Notes: generated from the letters alone by a model not told the origin. Numbered from the stretch's first letter, positions 40,898 to 50,352 are shown. The stretch is 64,000 bases of DNA from Paraburkholderia translucens (GCF_020881035.1 NZ_JAJITC010000011.1:150669-214668), one strand, 5' to 3'. Numbers and translations: made by a program.

Positions 40898-42127
40898 TTA
40901 CTTTTTCTTGTTGAACATCAGCAGCAGCGAATCCCACACGCGGCCAACCACACCTGCTTGCGCGACCGGCTGCAGCGCAACCACCGGGAACTGCGCGAGC
41001 ACCTTGCCGTCGGCGACGAGCTTCGCGGTGCCGACCTGCTGACCGTTCGCGAGCGGCGCGATCAGCGGATCGGTGAGCTCGATCTGCGGCTTCGCCTTGT
41101 CGCCCGCGCCCTTCGGAAGCGTGATGTACTGATCGCTCTTCACGCCGACCTGCACGCTGTCCTTCGCCCCCTTGTAGACGCGCGGCGTAGCCACGACCTG
41201 GTTCGCCTTGTACAAACGCGTCGTGTCGTAGGCGGTGTAGCCGTAGTTCAGCATCTTCAGGCTGTCCTGGACGCGGTCGTGCTCCTTGGTCTCGCCCATC
41301 ATCACCGAGACGAGGCGGCGCGACGCATCGGTCGTGCCGGGCAGCGGACGCTTGGCGCTCGCGATCAGGCAGTAGCCGGCGGCTTGCGTGTGGCCGGTCT
41401 TGAGACCGTCCACGGTGGGATCGATCCACAGCAGGCGGTTGCGGTTCGGCTGCTTGATCTTGTTGTAGGTGAATTCCTTGACCGAGAAGATGTTGTAGTA
41501 CTCGGGATAGTCGCGGATCAGGCGCGCCGACAGGATCGCGAGGTCGCCCGCGGTCGTGTAGTGCTGCGGGTCGGGCATGCCGTTCACGTCGGCGAAATGC
41601 GTGTTCTTCATGCCGAGCTTCTGCGCTTCGGCGTTCATCATGTTGACGAACTGCGCTTCGCTGCCGCCCACCAGTTCGGCGAGCGCGATCGCCGCGTCGT
41701 TGCCCGACTGCACGATCATGCCGTACACGAGGTCGTGCACCGTGACCGGCTTGAGCGCCTCGATGAACATGCGCGATTCGTCGTTGCGCACCCGGCGCAC
41801 GGCTTCGCTCGGCTCGATGCTCTGGTCCATCGTGATCTTCTTCGTGTCGAGCGCCTCGAACACGAGATACGCGGTCATCAGCTTGGTGAGTGAGGCCGGC
41901 TCGACGCGCTCGTCCGCATTGGCGGACGCGAGCACCTGGTTGCTGGTCGCGTCGACGAGCACCCACGAGCGTGCGTTGACGCCCGGCGGCGGCACCTGCG
42001 CGAACGCCGTGCTCGCGACGAGCGTGGCCGGCAGCACGAGGCCGACGGCAACGGCACGATTAAGCGAAGGGGCAATGAAAGAAGCAACAGACGGGAATGA
42101 CGTGCGGCCAGAGGAGGAGAAACGCAT
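40898..42127 (-). CDS. dacC: D-alanyl-D-alanine carboxypeptidase (DacC/PBP5-6 type)
   Basis: 409 residues from ATG 42127; 76 upstream codons in the open frame are Arg-rich shadow. Signal peptide to about residue 38 (ASTAFA). Penicillin-binding motifs are complete: SLTK near residue 73 (catalytic Ser), SGN near residue 136, and KTGHTQAAGY near residue 240. The C-terminal beta domain ends with an amphipathic helix FNKKK that anchors the enzyme to the membrane. It removes terminal D-Ala from peptidoglycan in the periplasm. Confidence 0.95.
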   Translation of the reverse strand: MRFSSSGRTSFPSVASFIAPSLNRAVAVGLVLPATLVASTAFAQVPPPGVNARSWVLVDATSNQVLASANADERVEPASLTKLMTAYLVFEALDTKKITMDQSIEPSEAVRRVRNDESRMFIEALKPVTVHDLVYGMIVQSGNDAAIALAELVGGSEAQFVNMMNAEAQKLGMKNTHFADVNGMPDPQHYTTAGDLAILSARLIRDYPEYYNIFSVKEFTYNKIKQPNRNRLLWIDPTVDGLKTGHTQAAGYCLIASAKRPLPGTTDASRRLVSVMMGETKEHDRVQDSLKMLNYGYTAYDTTRLYKANQVVATPRVYKGAKDSVQVGVKSDQYITLPKGAGDKAKPQIELTDPLIAPLANGQQVGTAKLVADGKVLAQFPVVALQPVAQAGVVGRVWDSLLLMFNKKK

Positions 42128-42450
42128 AGGGTCGGTTCGTGCAGAAAGATTCGTTGCGCGACAGCGCGCTGAGTTGGGGGAGCCGGTCGACAAGGCATCT
42201 GGCCGTAAAACGGCGCGGCGCCCGTTGGACTGACGGCGACGCAATCGGTTCGCGAGCACAGCGCTGCGCGCCCGGCCGCGCTGTCTCGCGAAACGACCTC
42301 GCGGCGCGCGAATCTGCCGGATGGCCGGCGCTGTGCCCAAAAAAAGAGCGCTCATTATACGCGCGCAACTTGGTCAGGTTTGCGCGTGTGTCGTCGATTT
42401 GCACACGTTTGCGCGCACCTGTCCCGCGCAAAACGCGCGCGACGCGTGTC

Positions 42451-43095
42451 TCAGCGCCAGGCGTCGACGATGATCCGCTTCAGGATATGCAGCTTGCGAT
42501 GCAGAAAATGCTCGGCGCCCGGAATCACGACGATCGGCAATTCCTGCGGACGCGCCCAGTCGTAAACGGATTGAATGGGAACGGTCTCGTCGACTTCGCC
42601 GTGAATCACGAGCGTGCTCCCGGGAACCGGCGCGACGTCCCAGCGGCTCGCCGCGGTACCGACGAACACGATGCGCTCGATCTCCCGCCCTTCGTCGCGC
42701 AGCTTCGCCGCGACGTGCGACAGCACCACGGTGCCGAACGAAAAGCCCGCGAGCACGAGCGGCAGATCGCCGTAGTTCACATCGGCGCGCATGTGCTCGA
42801 GCACCGCGTACAGATCGTCGCGCTCGCCGATACCCGCGTCGTGCTCGCCCTGGGTCTGGCCGACGCCGCGAAAATTCGACCGATACGTGACGTAGTTCAG
42901 TTGCACGAGCGTGCGCGCGAGCGTCTGCGCGACCTTGTTGTCCATCGTCCCGCCAAAGAGCGGATGCGGATGCGCGACGAGCGCGATGCCGCGTGGTGCG
43001 GCGCCTTTTTCGCGCACCTCGTCGGGCAGGTCCAGCGCGACCTCGATCTTGCCGACCGGGCCGTCGATCAGATACTTCTTCGTGTTGACGTTCAT
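42451..43095 (-). CDS. Alpha/beta hydrolase of the dienelactone hydrolase-like small serine hydrolases
   Basis: 214 residues. The nucleophile elbow is VLAGFSFGTVVLSH (Ser near residue 117), with Asp in HGEVDETVPI and His in GAEHFLHRKLH. The oxyanion-side segment ALVAHPHPLFGGTMDNKV is typical of this group, often annotated only as alpha/beta hydrolase. No signal peptide, so cytoplasmic; substrate unknown. It is 32 bases after the ferredoxin-like gene on the same strand. Confidence 0.88.
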   Translation of the reverse strand: MNVNTKKYLIDGPVGKIEVALDLPDEVREKGAAPRGIALVAHPHPLFGGTMDNKVAQTLARTLVQLNYVTYRSNFRGVGQTQGEHDAGIGERDDLYAVLEHMRADVNYGDLPLVLAGFSFGTVVLSHVAAKLRDEGREIERIVFVGTAASRWDVAPVPGSTLVIHGEVDETVPIQSVYDWARPQELPIVVIPGAEHFLHRKLHILKRIIVDAWR

Positions 43096-43127
43096 CAGGA
43101 TGCCTGTGGATCGTTTCGTGGTTCGCG

Positions 43128-43451
43128 TTATTGATCGATCTTCAGACGCTCGACGACCTTGCCATTGGCAAGATGCGATTCGACGATCTCGTCGATGTCG
43201 CTTTCATCGACGTAGGTGTACCAGACGGCCTCGGGATAGACGACAAGCGTCGGGCCCAGCTCGCAGCGATCGAGGCAGCCGGCCTTGTTGATGCGCACCT
43301 GGCCTGGACCGGCGAGGCCGAGCTGTTTCACACGCTTTTTTGCGTACTCCTGCATCGCCTGCGCGTTGCAATTCGCGCAGCTCGGACGCTCGGCGCCGGG
43401 TTCGCGCTGATTCAGACAGAAGAAGACGTGGTGCTTGTAGAAGGAGTTCAT
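43128..43451 (-). CDS. (2Fe-2S) thioredoxin-like ferredoxin
   Basis: 107 residues with the shared thioredoxin-like ferredoxin pattern: HVFFCLNQREPG, then CANCNAQAMQEYAKKR, then INKAGCLDRCELGPTLVVYPEAVWY. The cysteines near residues 14 and the GCLDRC pair fit a 2Fe-2S site. Related small proteins are found with hydrolase genes in betaproteobacteria. The electron partner is not known. The gene precedes the alpha/beta hydrolase and is likely co-transcribed. Confidence 0.88.
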   Translation of the reverse strand: MNSFYKHHVFFCLNQREPGAERPSCANCNAQAMQEYAKKRVKQLGLAGPGQVRINKAGCLDRCELGPTLVVYPEAVWYTYVDESDIDEIVESHLANGKVVERLKIDQ

Positions 43452-43600
43452 GGTGTCAGGGGGAGCAAAGCACGGCTGAAAGGAGATGCAAGAGCGCCGT
43501 TACCGCACGGTCATATGTGAAGAGAGGCGCCCGACGTGCGGACGATTATAGCGACCGGCCTATGGATGCGCCGGGGCCAGGCGAGCGGCGCCCATGCCCA

Positions 43601-44758
43601 TCACACCGGTTTCGCGCGCCGCTTCAGCCACGCCCGCTCCGCCGCGAACGCGAGCCACCCCAGCGCCGCATAGGGCCACATCCACGCAAGCCAGCGCATG
43701 AGCCCATTGAAATGCAGATAACGCCCCTGCCGCCAGTCGGCGAGCACGACGTCGAAATACGGATTCACCGGCAGCAGATTGACGAACACGAGCGCGACGA
43801 CGAGCGCGCCCCCCGCGAGGGACGCGCGCACGCGCCGCCGCAGCGGCAGCGCGACGAGCGCCGCGACGGTGCCGCACACGAGTCCGAGCAACGCGCCGGG
43901 CGTCGCCCAGTCGAACGCGAGGCCCGATTGCGATTGCAGGAACGTCGCGCCGGCCTTCACGCACAAGGTCGCCGCGATGAACACGAAGACCAGCCGCACG
44001 CGCGGCGCATGACGGCGCGCCGGCAGCGACGCAAGCGCGAGCGCCGCGAACAGGTTAAGTGTCGTGATCAATGCTTCCCACGTGGCGTCCGGTAGCCACG
44101 CGGCGGCCGCCACCGGCCATGCGCCGACCTGCCACGCGGACGGCGTCCATGCGAGCAGCGCGTCCTGCGTGGCCGGATCGACGCTCAGCCACAGTGCGCG
44201 CGGCCAATTGCCGAGACCGAACAGCCGCGGCGCCGGATACATCGTCGCAAACGGCCACGCGGCGACGAGGCACGCGAGCGCCGCATGGTCACGCTCGAAC
44301 CACAGCCAGCGCAGACGCCTGAGCAGGCCCCGATCGAGCAGCGCGCCGGTCAGCGGCGACATCATCGCCGCGCCGACGAGCGCGCCGAGCGTATTGGCGG
44401 CGAGATCGAGATTGGAGGCGACGCGCGTCGGCAGATACGTCTGCACCGCTTCCATCGTGCCCGACAACAGGCCGCCCAATACGAATGCGAGCGCCACGGC
44501 CGGCGTGCCGCGCCAGCGTGGATACACCGCGAGCACCACCAGCGCGCCGAACGGCATATAGCCGAGCACGTTGGTGACGACGTCGAACGCCGTCAGGTAC
44601 TGCGGCATCGGATCGAACAGATAGGCAAACGGCGCGATGCCGAGCGAGCGCCAGCCGGAAAACGGATACCACGAACCGTAGACGATCAGCGCCGTGTACA
44701 GCAGCAGCGCCTGACGGGCCAACGCCGACGGGCGGCGCAGCCACGCGCGATCGCTCAT
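43601..44758 (-). CDS. VanZ family membrane protein
   Basis: 385 residues from ATG 44758 (MSDRAWLRRPSALARQALLLYTALIVYGSWYPFSGW), where the VanZ-like domain starts. The first 170 residues form that domain, with FDVVTNVLGYMPFGALV and GTMEAVQTYLPTRVASNLDLAANTLGALVGA. The second half has further membrane helices (about ten in total). VanZ was described with teicoplanin resistance, but chromosomal VanZ proteins have no defined role and resistance should not be inferred. It follows the lipid ABC set at 31 bases. Confidence 0.85.
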   Translation of the reverse strand: MSDRAWLRRPSALARQALLLYTALIVYGSWYPFSGWRSLGIAPFAYLFDPMPQYLTAFDVVTNVLGYMPFGALVVLAVYPRWRGTPAVALAFVLGGLLSGTMEAVQTYLPTRVASNLDLAANTLGALVGAAMMSPLTGALLDRGLLRRLRWLWFERDHAALACLVAAWPFATMYPAPRLFGLGNWPRALWLSVDPATQDALLAWTPSAWQVGAWPVAAAAWLPDATWEALITTLNLFAALALASLPARRHAPRVRLVFVFIAATLCVKAGATFLQSQSGLAFDWATPGALLGLVCGTVAALVALPLRRRVRASLAGGALVVALVFVNLLPVNPYFDVVLADWRQGRYLHFNGLMRWLAWMWPYAALGWLAFAAERAWLKRRAKPV

Positions 44759-44789
44759 GCAGCGCTCCGTGGCGTGCGCTGCCCGCCCG

Positions 44790-45416
44790 TCATTGCGCGG
44801 CGACCAGCGCCTGCGAGCCGAGCCACGTGGTGATCTGCGCGACGAGGTCGTCGCTGGCCGCGGCAAGCGCCCGCGCGCCGCCGGCCGCATCCGCCGAATG
44901 CGCCGGCGCGCTCGCGACGAAGGTTTGCTGACCGATCACCTTGCCGCCCTGGATCAGCGTCGCGCGCGCGGTGATGGCGCCGTGGCTGGTCGTCTGGCTC
45001 TCGAACACCTGCTCGAACTCGGTCAGATCGACCCGCAGCACCGGCGCGCTCACGCCGTCGGCGCCGGTCAGTACGGTGCCGTGCGTGCTCAGCGCGTCGC
45101 GCAGGCGCTGCGTCAATAGTTGCGACGGCATCATCGTCCAGTGACTGTTCGCATAGGGGGCCGTCTGCTGCGCGTCGGCATAGCTCAGCCGATAGATCAG
45201 CCGGTCCGATTCGAGCACGGGCGGCGCGCTGACCTCGAGCACCTTGACGGCTGGCAGCCGGCTCGCGGTCGCGTGCTGCGGCGGCGGTCCGAAGTCGTAG
45301 CGGATGTCCGACACCACCGCGGACGTGCCCGCGCAGCCCGCCGCCAGCGCGCCGAACGCGAGCAGCGCCGCGAGCGCGGCGCGCGAGGACAACAGTCGGT
45401 GAATCGAGCGTGACAT
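44790..45416 (-). CDS. ABC-type transport auxiliary lipoprotein (PqiC-like)
   Basis: 208 residues from ATG 45416, preferred over ATG 45422 because GAGGAAG is correctly spaced for it. Signal peptide and lipobox LAAGC give a lipidated Cys near residue 28. The mature domain (YDFGPPPQ, VLEVSAPPVLESDRLIYRLSYADAQQTAPYANSHWTMMPSQLLTQRLRDAL) is the PqiC/ABC-auxiliary lipoprotein fold. It follows the MlaD-like gene at 30 bases and should sit in the outer membrane facing the MCE protein. Confidence 0.9.
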   Translation of the reverse strand: MSRSIHRLLSSRAALAALLAFGALAAGCAGTSAVVSDIRYDFGPPPQHATASRLPAVKVLEVSAPPVLESDRLIYRLSYADAQQTAPYANSHWTMMPSQLLTQRLRDALSTHGTVLTGADGVSAPVLRVDLTEFEQVFESQTTSHGAITARATLIQGGKVIGQQTFVASAPAHSADAAGGARALAAASDDLVAQITTWLGSQALVAAQ

Positions 45417-45446
45417 GGGCATCTTCCTCTGTTCTGGCCTGCGGAT

Positions 45447-46418
45447 TTAGTGCGCTGCGGGCGCGGCGGCAGCGGCGGGCCACGTGAAACCAGACTCGCC
45501 CGGACCCGGCGCCGCGCGCGGCGCGCCGAACAGCACGCTGCGCGGATTGGTGCTGAAGGTATCGGCGGCGCGGTCGATCGACTGTGCCGCCGAGCGCACG
45601 TCATCGGTCAGCGAATTCACGCGCGGCAGCGTCTCGTAGCCGACCCTCGCCGACAGGTCCTGCAGCGACACGTTCATCTGCGCGAGCGCGTCGCCCGCCT
45701 GCTGCGCCGCCGTGCCTGCCTTGTTCAGATTGCGCACGAGCGGCCCGTCCGGACGCTGCAGATTCGTGATCATCTGGTTGGTCGACGCGAGCGTCCGGTT
45801 CAGCTCGTCGACCGTGCCGGGCAGCTTACCGGCGACGGGCCCCAGCTGGCGAGTCAACGTCGCGACGCCCGAGGCCGCCTGCGCAATGCTCGCCGCCGTT
45901 TCGTGCAACTGCTCGACCATTTCCGGTGACAGCATGTCGTTCACGTTGTCGGTGACTTTTTCGAGCTTGCGCAGCAGCACGTCGCCGCGTTGCTGCAACT
46001 GATCGAGCAGGCCTGGGCGCATCGGCAATCGCGCCACGTGCTGCACCGACGACGGCAACGGCGTCAGGTCGCGTCCGGTATCGTCGAGCTGGATGAACGC
46101 GATGCCGGTCACGCCCTGCAGCCCGAGGCTGCCGAACGTCGAATGCGTGATCGGCGCGTGCTCATCGACATTGATGCGGATCAGAATCTGCCCCGGATGC
46201 GCGGGATCGAATTTGATCGACTGCACGCGGCCGACGTCGAGCCCGCGAAAGCGCACCGCGGCGTCCACGAAGAGGCCGGTCACGTTGGTGCGCGCGATCA
46301 GGTCGTACGGCACCCGCACGGTGCGATCGACGTTGAACAGATACGCGGCCAGCCCGATCGCCGCCGTCAGCATGACCGTGAAGAGCCCGGCCCAGAACGC
46401 ATGCGCTTTGTTTTCCAT
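45447..46418 (-). CDS. MlaD family MCE-domain substrate-binding protein
   Basis: 323 residues from ATG 46418 (MENKAHAFWAGLFTVMLTAAIGLAAYLF). One N-terminal membrane helix is followed by the MCE domain with VTGLFVDAAVRFRGLDVGRVQSIKFDP, and then a long helical part (about residues 150-300) likely to form a tube or needle. Such proteins bridge the periplasm for lipid transport. It is between the ATPase and PqiC-like genes. A tail rich in Pro and Ala closes the protein. Confidence 0.92.
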   Translation of the reverse strand: MENKAHAFWAGLFTVMLTAAIGLAAYLFNVDRTVRVPYDLIARTNVTGLFVDAAVRFRGLDVGRVQSIKFDPAHPGQILIRINVDEHAPITHSTFGSLGLQGVTGIAFIQLDDTGRDLTPLPSSVQHVARLPMRPGLLDQLQQRGDVLLRKLEKVTDNVNDMLSPEMVEQLHETAASIAQAASGVATLTRQLGPVAGKLPGTVDELNRTLASTNQMITNLQRPDGPLVRNLNKAGTAAQQAGDALAQMNVSLQDLSARVGYETLPRVNSLTDDVRSAAQSIDRAADTFSTNPRSVLFGAPRAAPGPGESGFTWPAAAAAPAAH

Positions 46419-46464
46419 TGTCAGTTTTCCTGGTTCATTGCGGCCCGGTTCGTGTCTGCCGGCT

Positions 46465-47343
46465 TCAAAGCGGCAACTCGGACGATGCCGGTTCGAGCGC
46501 CGCCTGCGGCAGCTTCGCGCGGCGCTCCGGCGGCAGCGCCTGCAGCGCGCGGCGCCCGCGCAGGCCAAGGAAATATTCGCGGATGAACGGATGGTCGACA
46601 CCCGCCGCCTCCTCGACCGGCGCGTTGACGAGCACCTTGCGATCGGCGATCACAGCCACGCGTGTCGAGAGCGACACCATCGTGTCGAGATCGTGCGTGA
46701 TCATCACGACGGTCAGACCGAGCGCGCGATGCAGCCCGGAGATCAGCTCGACGAATTCTTCGGACGCCTGCGGGTCGAGACCGGCGGTCGGTTCGTCGAG
46801 AAACAGCACCTCGGGTTCGAGCGCGATCGCGCGCGCGATGCCGACCCGCTTGATCATGCCGCCCGAGAGCGCCGCCGGCATCTTCGACGCATGCTTGCAG
46901 GGCAGCCCGACCATTTCGAGCTTCAGCATCACGATGTCGCGCAGCAGTTCTTCGGGCACCGTGCCGAGCTCGCGCACCGGTTGCGCGACGTTGTCGAACA
47001 CGGACAGCGACGAGAACAGCGCGCCGCGCTGGAACAGCATGCCGGAGCGGCTGCGCATCAGCAGCGCGGTTTCAGGCGAGACGCTCGAGAGGTCTTCACC
47101 GAACAGCTTGATGGTGCCCCTCGATGGCCGTTCGAGCCCGAGAATCTGCCGCACCAGCGTGGTCTTGCCCGAGCCCGAGCCGCCGACGACCGAAACGATC
47201 TCGCCACGGCGCACGTCGAAGCTCAAATGCTGATGCACGATGTTGCGGCCGTAGCGCTTGGTGATGTCGATCACCTCGATCACGGGCTCGGCAATCGACG
47301 GCGCGGGTTGGCCGCGCACGGCTTCGGTCAGAGGCGCGATCAT
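46465..47343 (-). CDS. Lipid ABC transporter ATP-binding protein (MlaF-like)
   Basis: 292 residues from ATG 47343. Walker A is GGSGSGKTTLVRQILGL near residue 55, the signature ALSGGMIKRVGIARAI near residue 160, Walker B LFLDEPTAGLDPQ and the His switch THDLDTM. The ATG overlaps the permease stop by one base (TGATG), so the two are coupled. It powers the permease encoded just upstream. The MlaF family is the closest match. Confidence 0.94.
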   Translation of the reverse strand: MIAPLTEAVRGQPAPSIAEPVIEVIDITKRYGRNIVHQHLSFDVRRGEIVSVVGGSGSGKTTLVRQILGLERPSRGTIKLFGEDLSSVSPETALLMRSRSGMLFQRGALFSSLSVFDNVAQPVRELGTVPEELLRDIVMLKLEMVGLPCKHASKMPAALSGGMIKRVGIARAIALEPEVLFLDEPTAGLDPQASEEFVELISGLHRALGLTVVMITHDLDTMVSLSTRVAVIADRKVLVNAPVEEAAGVDHPFIREYFLGLRGRRALQALPPERRAKLPQAALEPASSELPL

Positions 47344-48509
47344 CAGAGCCCCACGTTCTGGAAGAGGATCGCGAACACCGCGTCCGCGAGAATCACGATG
47401 GTGATCGACGTCACCACCGAGGTCGTCGTGCCTTCGCCGAGACTTTGCGAATTGGCCTTGATGCGAAAGCCGAAATGGCAGCCCGCGATCGCGATCAGCA
47501 TACCGAACACCGCGCCCTTGCCAAGGCCGATCCACAGATTCGCGATCGGCACCACGCTCGGGAGCTGCCGAGCGAAGAAGCTCATTTCGATGCCGAGCAC
47601 GAGCTTCGCGGCGAGCGCGCCGCCCGTCAGCGAGATGATGTTGGTCCACATGACCAGCAGCGGCATCGCGACGGCCAGCGCGATCACGCGAGGCAGGATC
47701 AGCCGCAGCCCGTGCGGAATGCCCATCACGCGCATCGCGTCGAGCTCCTCGGTGACGCGCATCACGCCGATCTGCGCGGTGATCGCCGAGCCCGAGCGGC
47801 CCGCCACCAGAATCGCCGACAGGACGGGGCCGAGCTCGCGAATCACCGCGAGGCCGAGAATATTGACGATGAACTGGTTAGCGCCAAAGATGCGCAATTG
47901 TTGTGCCGACAGATAGCTCAGCACGATGCCGATCAGGAACGCGACGAGCGCGGTGATCGGCAGCGCGCGGGCGCCGGCGTTGTAGATGTTCGCGGAGATT
48001 TCGGTCCACGGCGTGAGCTTCGGCTTGCGGGCGATCGAGAGCAGATCGAGCACCACGCGCCCAAGCATCGTGACGCCACCCTGCATATGGTCGAGAAACG
48101 AGAAGATTCCGAGGCCGAGACGCGTGAACGGATCGAAGCGCGTGACCGGCTCGGCGCTCTCGCGCACGGTGTCGAGCAGCGCGATGCGCTCGAAGATGTC
48201 GCGCTGCGTGTCGGTGAGCGCGGTGCCGGGCGGCAACCTGCGGCCCCACACGCGCCACAGCGCCTGGCCGCCGACATGGTCCATCCGGTCGACGCGCGAC
48301 AGGTCCCATTCGCCGATGCCTTGCGCGCCGGTCAGCGAACGCAGCAGCGGAATCACGTGCCCGGTTTCACGATCGCGCGCGAGCGCGAGCGCCGTCCACT
48401 GGCCCGAGAGACGGACGATCTTGCCTTGGCTGCCGGCCGCGACTTCAAGGGCCGGCGGAGTGTCGTGGTTCAAGGATCGCGTGAATCTGGTTGTCGGATT
48501 ACGGGCCAT
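47343..48509 (-). CDS. MlaE family lipid ABC permease with N-terminal STAS-like domain
   Basis: 388 residues from ATG 48509. The first ~115 residues (IVRLSGQWTALALARDRE... IGEWDLSRVDRMDHVGGQALWRVWGRRLPPG) look like a STAS/anti-sigma antagonist-like domain, in E. coli a separate protein (MlaB). The rest is the MlaE permease, with GAQQ-like SYLSAQQLRIFGANQFIVNILGL and EELDAMRVMGIPHGLRLILPRVIALAVAMPLLVM. So MlaB and MlaE functions are fused here. It heads the four-gene set MlaE-MlaF-MlaD-PqiC and is divergent from birA. Confidence 0.93.
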   Translation of the reverse strand: MARNPTTRFTRSLNHDTPPALEVAAGSQGKIVRLSGQWTALALARDRETGHVIPLLRSLTGAQGIGEWDLSRVDRMDHVGGQALWRVWGRRLPPGTALTDTQRDIFERIALLDTVRESAEPVTRFDPFTRLGLGIFSFLDHMQGGVTMLGRVVLDLLSIARKPKLTPWTEISANIYNAGARALPITALVAFLIGIVLSYLSAQQLRIFGANQFIVNILGLAVIRELGPVLSAILVAGRSGSAITAQIGVMRVTEELDAMRVMGIPHGLRLILPRVIALAVAMPLLVMWTNIISLTGGALAAKLVLGIEMSFFARQLPSVVPIANLWIGLGKGAVFGMLIAIAGCHFGFRIKANSQSLGEGTTTSVVTSITIVILADAVFAILFQNVGL

Positions 48510-48598
48510 TGTAACGAAGGCTCGGCCGCCGGTCCGCACTGATCCACACGGGTCCGCGTCGCGTCCCGATCAGCCTTGCTGTCGCTACAATATGAGAC

Positions 48599-49516
48599 AT
48601 GAGTGCTTCCAAGATTCCCACCTCCCCGCCCACAGGGGCAAGCGCCGGCACTGACTGGCGCATCGATCGCGAACGCGCGGTCAAGCTGTTCGGTGCGCAC
48701 GCGCACGACTGGCCCATCGAAATCGTCGAGGAAACCGGTTCGACCAACGCCGACCTGATGGCCCGCGTAAAAGCACTGCCGCGCCGCGCCAACGCGCTGC
48801 CGCGGCCGATCGTGCGCGTCGCGTATCTGCAGACGGCCGGGCGCGGGCGCCGTGGACGTCCGTGGTACGCGGAGCCAGGCAACGCGCTGCTGTTTTCCGT
48901 CGCCTGCGTCTTGCCACGACCGCTCGAGGGGCTGGCGGGCTTGAGCCTCGCGGTGGGCGTCGCGCTCGTCGACGGGCTGCGCTCTTTGCCGGTCGCCGGT
49001 CCGGGACAGATTGCACTGAAGTGGCCGAACGACGTGCTGCTCGAAGGCGACAAGCTCGCCGGCATCCTGATCGAAACCGCGTGGAGCACCGACGACGCAA
49101 GCGCAGTCGTGATCGGCATCGGCACCAACGTAAAGGGCGCCGATGAACTGGCGGCGCAGGTCGGCACGCTGAACGCCGAGGTGCCGCCGCAGGCACGCGG
49201 CACGGCACCCACCGCGTTGCAGCGCGCGCTGCCCAACGCGAATCTGACCGACACGCTCGCCGCCGAGCTGAGCGCGCTCGAGCCGATGCTGCAGCGCTTC
49301 GGCGCCGAGGGCTTCGCGCCGTTCCAGTCGCGCTGGAACGCGGTGCACGCGTACGCGGGCCGTGACGTCGTGCTGCTCGAGCAAGGCGAGGAGCTTGCGC
49401 GCGGCGTGGCGGCGGGCGTCGATGAACGAGGCCAACTGCTGCTGGACACGGCCGCCGGCCGCCAACGTATCGCGTCCGGCGACGTGTCGCTGCGCCTAGC
49501 CGACGGTGCCGCATGA
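48599..49516 (+). CDS. birA: Biotin-[acetyl-CoA-carboxylase] ligase
   Basis: 305 residues. Catalytic motifs: ETGSTNADLM, TAGRGRRGRPWYAEPGNALLFSV (biotinyl-AMP loop) and KWPNDVLLEGDKLAGILIE, then the C-terminal SH3-like cap ending ISGDVSLRL-like IASGDVSLRLA. There is no N-terminal winged helix, so it is a ligase only and not a repressor. It activates biotin and attaches it to the carboxyl carrier protein. A TACAAT lies only eight bases before the ATG (48586-48591), so a very short leader is possible. It overlaps coaX by four bases. Confidence 0.95.
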   Translation: MSASKIPTSPPTGASAGTDWRIDRERAVKLFGAHAHDWPIEIVEETGSTNADLMARVKALPRRANALPRPIVRVAYLQTAGRGRRGRPWYAEPGNALLFSVACVLPRPLEGLAGLSLAVGVALVDGLRSLPVAGPGQIALKWPNDVLLEGDKLAGILIETAWSTDDASAVVIGIGTNVKGADELAAQVGTLNAEVPPQARGTAPTALQRALPNANLTDTLAAELSALEPMLQRFGAEGFAPFQSRWNAVHAYAGRDVVLLEQGEELARGVAAGVDERGQLLLDTAAGRQRIASGDVSLRLADGAA

Positions 49517-50352
49517 CAGGGCTCGCGCCTTATCTGCTGATCGACGCGGGCAATAGCCGGATCAAGTGGGCGCTGGTACAGCCGGACGGGACGCAGTTGG
49601 CGAGCGGCGCGCTCGCGCATGACGATGTGACCGCGCCACCCACGCGGTCTGGCTCGCAACGCGAGTGGGCCAACTTGCCGACGCCATGCGGCGCATGGCT
49701 CTCGAACGTCGCGGGCGCGGAGATTGCGAGGCACGTCGCCGCGCTCGTCGAGGCGCATTGGCCGCAACTGCCGCTCACGACGATCCGCGCGAGCGCGCGC
49801 CAATGCGGCGTGACCAATTGCTACACGACACCGCACTCGCTCGGCAGCGACCGCTGGGCCGGCATGATCGGCGCACACGCGGCCTTTCCCGGCGAACATC
49901 TGCTGCTCGCGACCTTCGGCACCGCGACGACGCTCGAAGCGTTGCGCGCGGACGGCGCGTTTATCGGCGGCTTGATAGCGCCGGGCTGGACGCTGATGAT
50001 GCGCTCGCTCGGCGAGCACACCGCGCAACTGCCGACGCTCGACGGCGCGCGCGCGCGCGGTCTGCTCGACGCGGCCGACGCCGCTCGTGCCGCCCGTCGC
50101 GGTCCGTTCTTCGCAACGGATACGCCGCACTCGCTATCGGCGGGCTGCACGCTGGCGCAGGCGGGATTGATCGAACGGATGTGGCGCGATCTGCAGGACG
50201 AGTGGCAGGTGCCGGTGCGTCTCGTGGTCAGCGGCGGCGCCGCCGACGAAGTGGCGAGCGCGCTGAAAGTGCCGCATACTCGCCACGATTCGCTGGTGCT
50301 GTCGGGGCTTGCGCTGATCGCCGCCGAGGATACGGCGCGGCAGCGTGTCTGA
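49513..50352 (+). CDS. coaX: Type III pantothenate kinase
   Basis: 279 residues of the CoaX fold. The first phosphate-binding motif is LLIDAGNSRIKWAL at the N-terminus, the GSDRWAGMIGAHAAFPGEHLLLATFGTATTLEAL segment holds the catalytic Asp, and LIAPGWTLMMRSL and SGGAADEVA follow. It starts coenzyme A synthesis and, unlike CoaA, is not inhibited by CoA. Translation overlaps birA (ATGA). The birA-coaX pairing is normal in betaproteobacteria. Confidence 0.95.
   Translation: MTGLAPYLLIDAGNSRIKWALVQPDGTQLASGALAHDDVTAPPTRSGSQREWANLPTPCGAWLSNVAGAEIARHVAALVEAHWPQLPLTTIRASARQCGVTNCYTTPHSLGSDRWAGMIGAHAAFPGEHLLLATFGTATTLEALRADGAFIGGLIAPGWTLMMRSLGEHTAQLPTLDGARARGLLDAADAARAARRGPFFATDTPHSLSAGCTLAQAGLIERMWRDLQDEWQVPVRLVVSGGAADEVASALKVPHTRHDSLVLSGLALIAAEDTARQRV

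Noticed and set aside
43601..44758. Possible glycopeptide resistance gene (VanZ)
   Set aside because: The fold is VanZ-like but the gene is chromosomal in a Gram-negative next to lipid transport genes with no van cluster; resistance is not supported.
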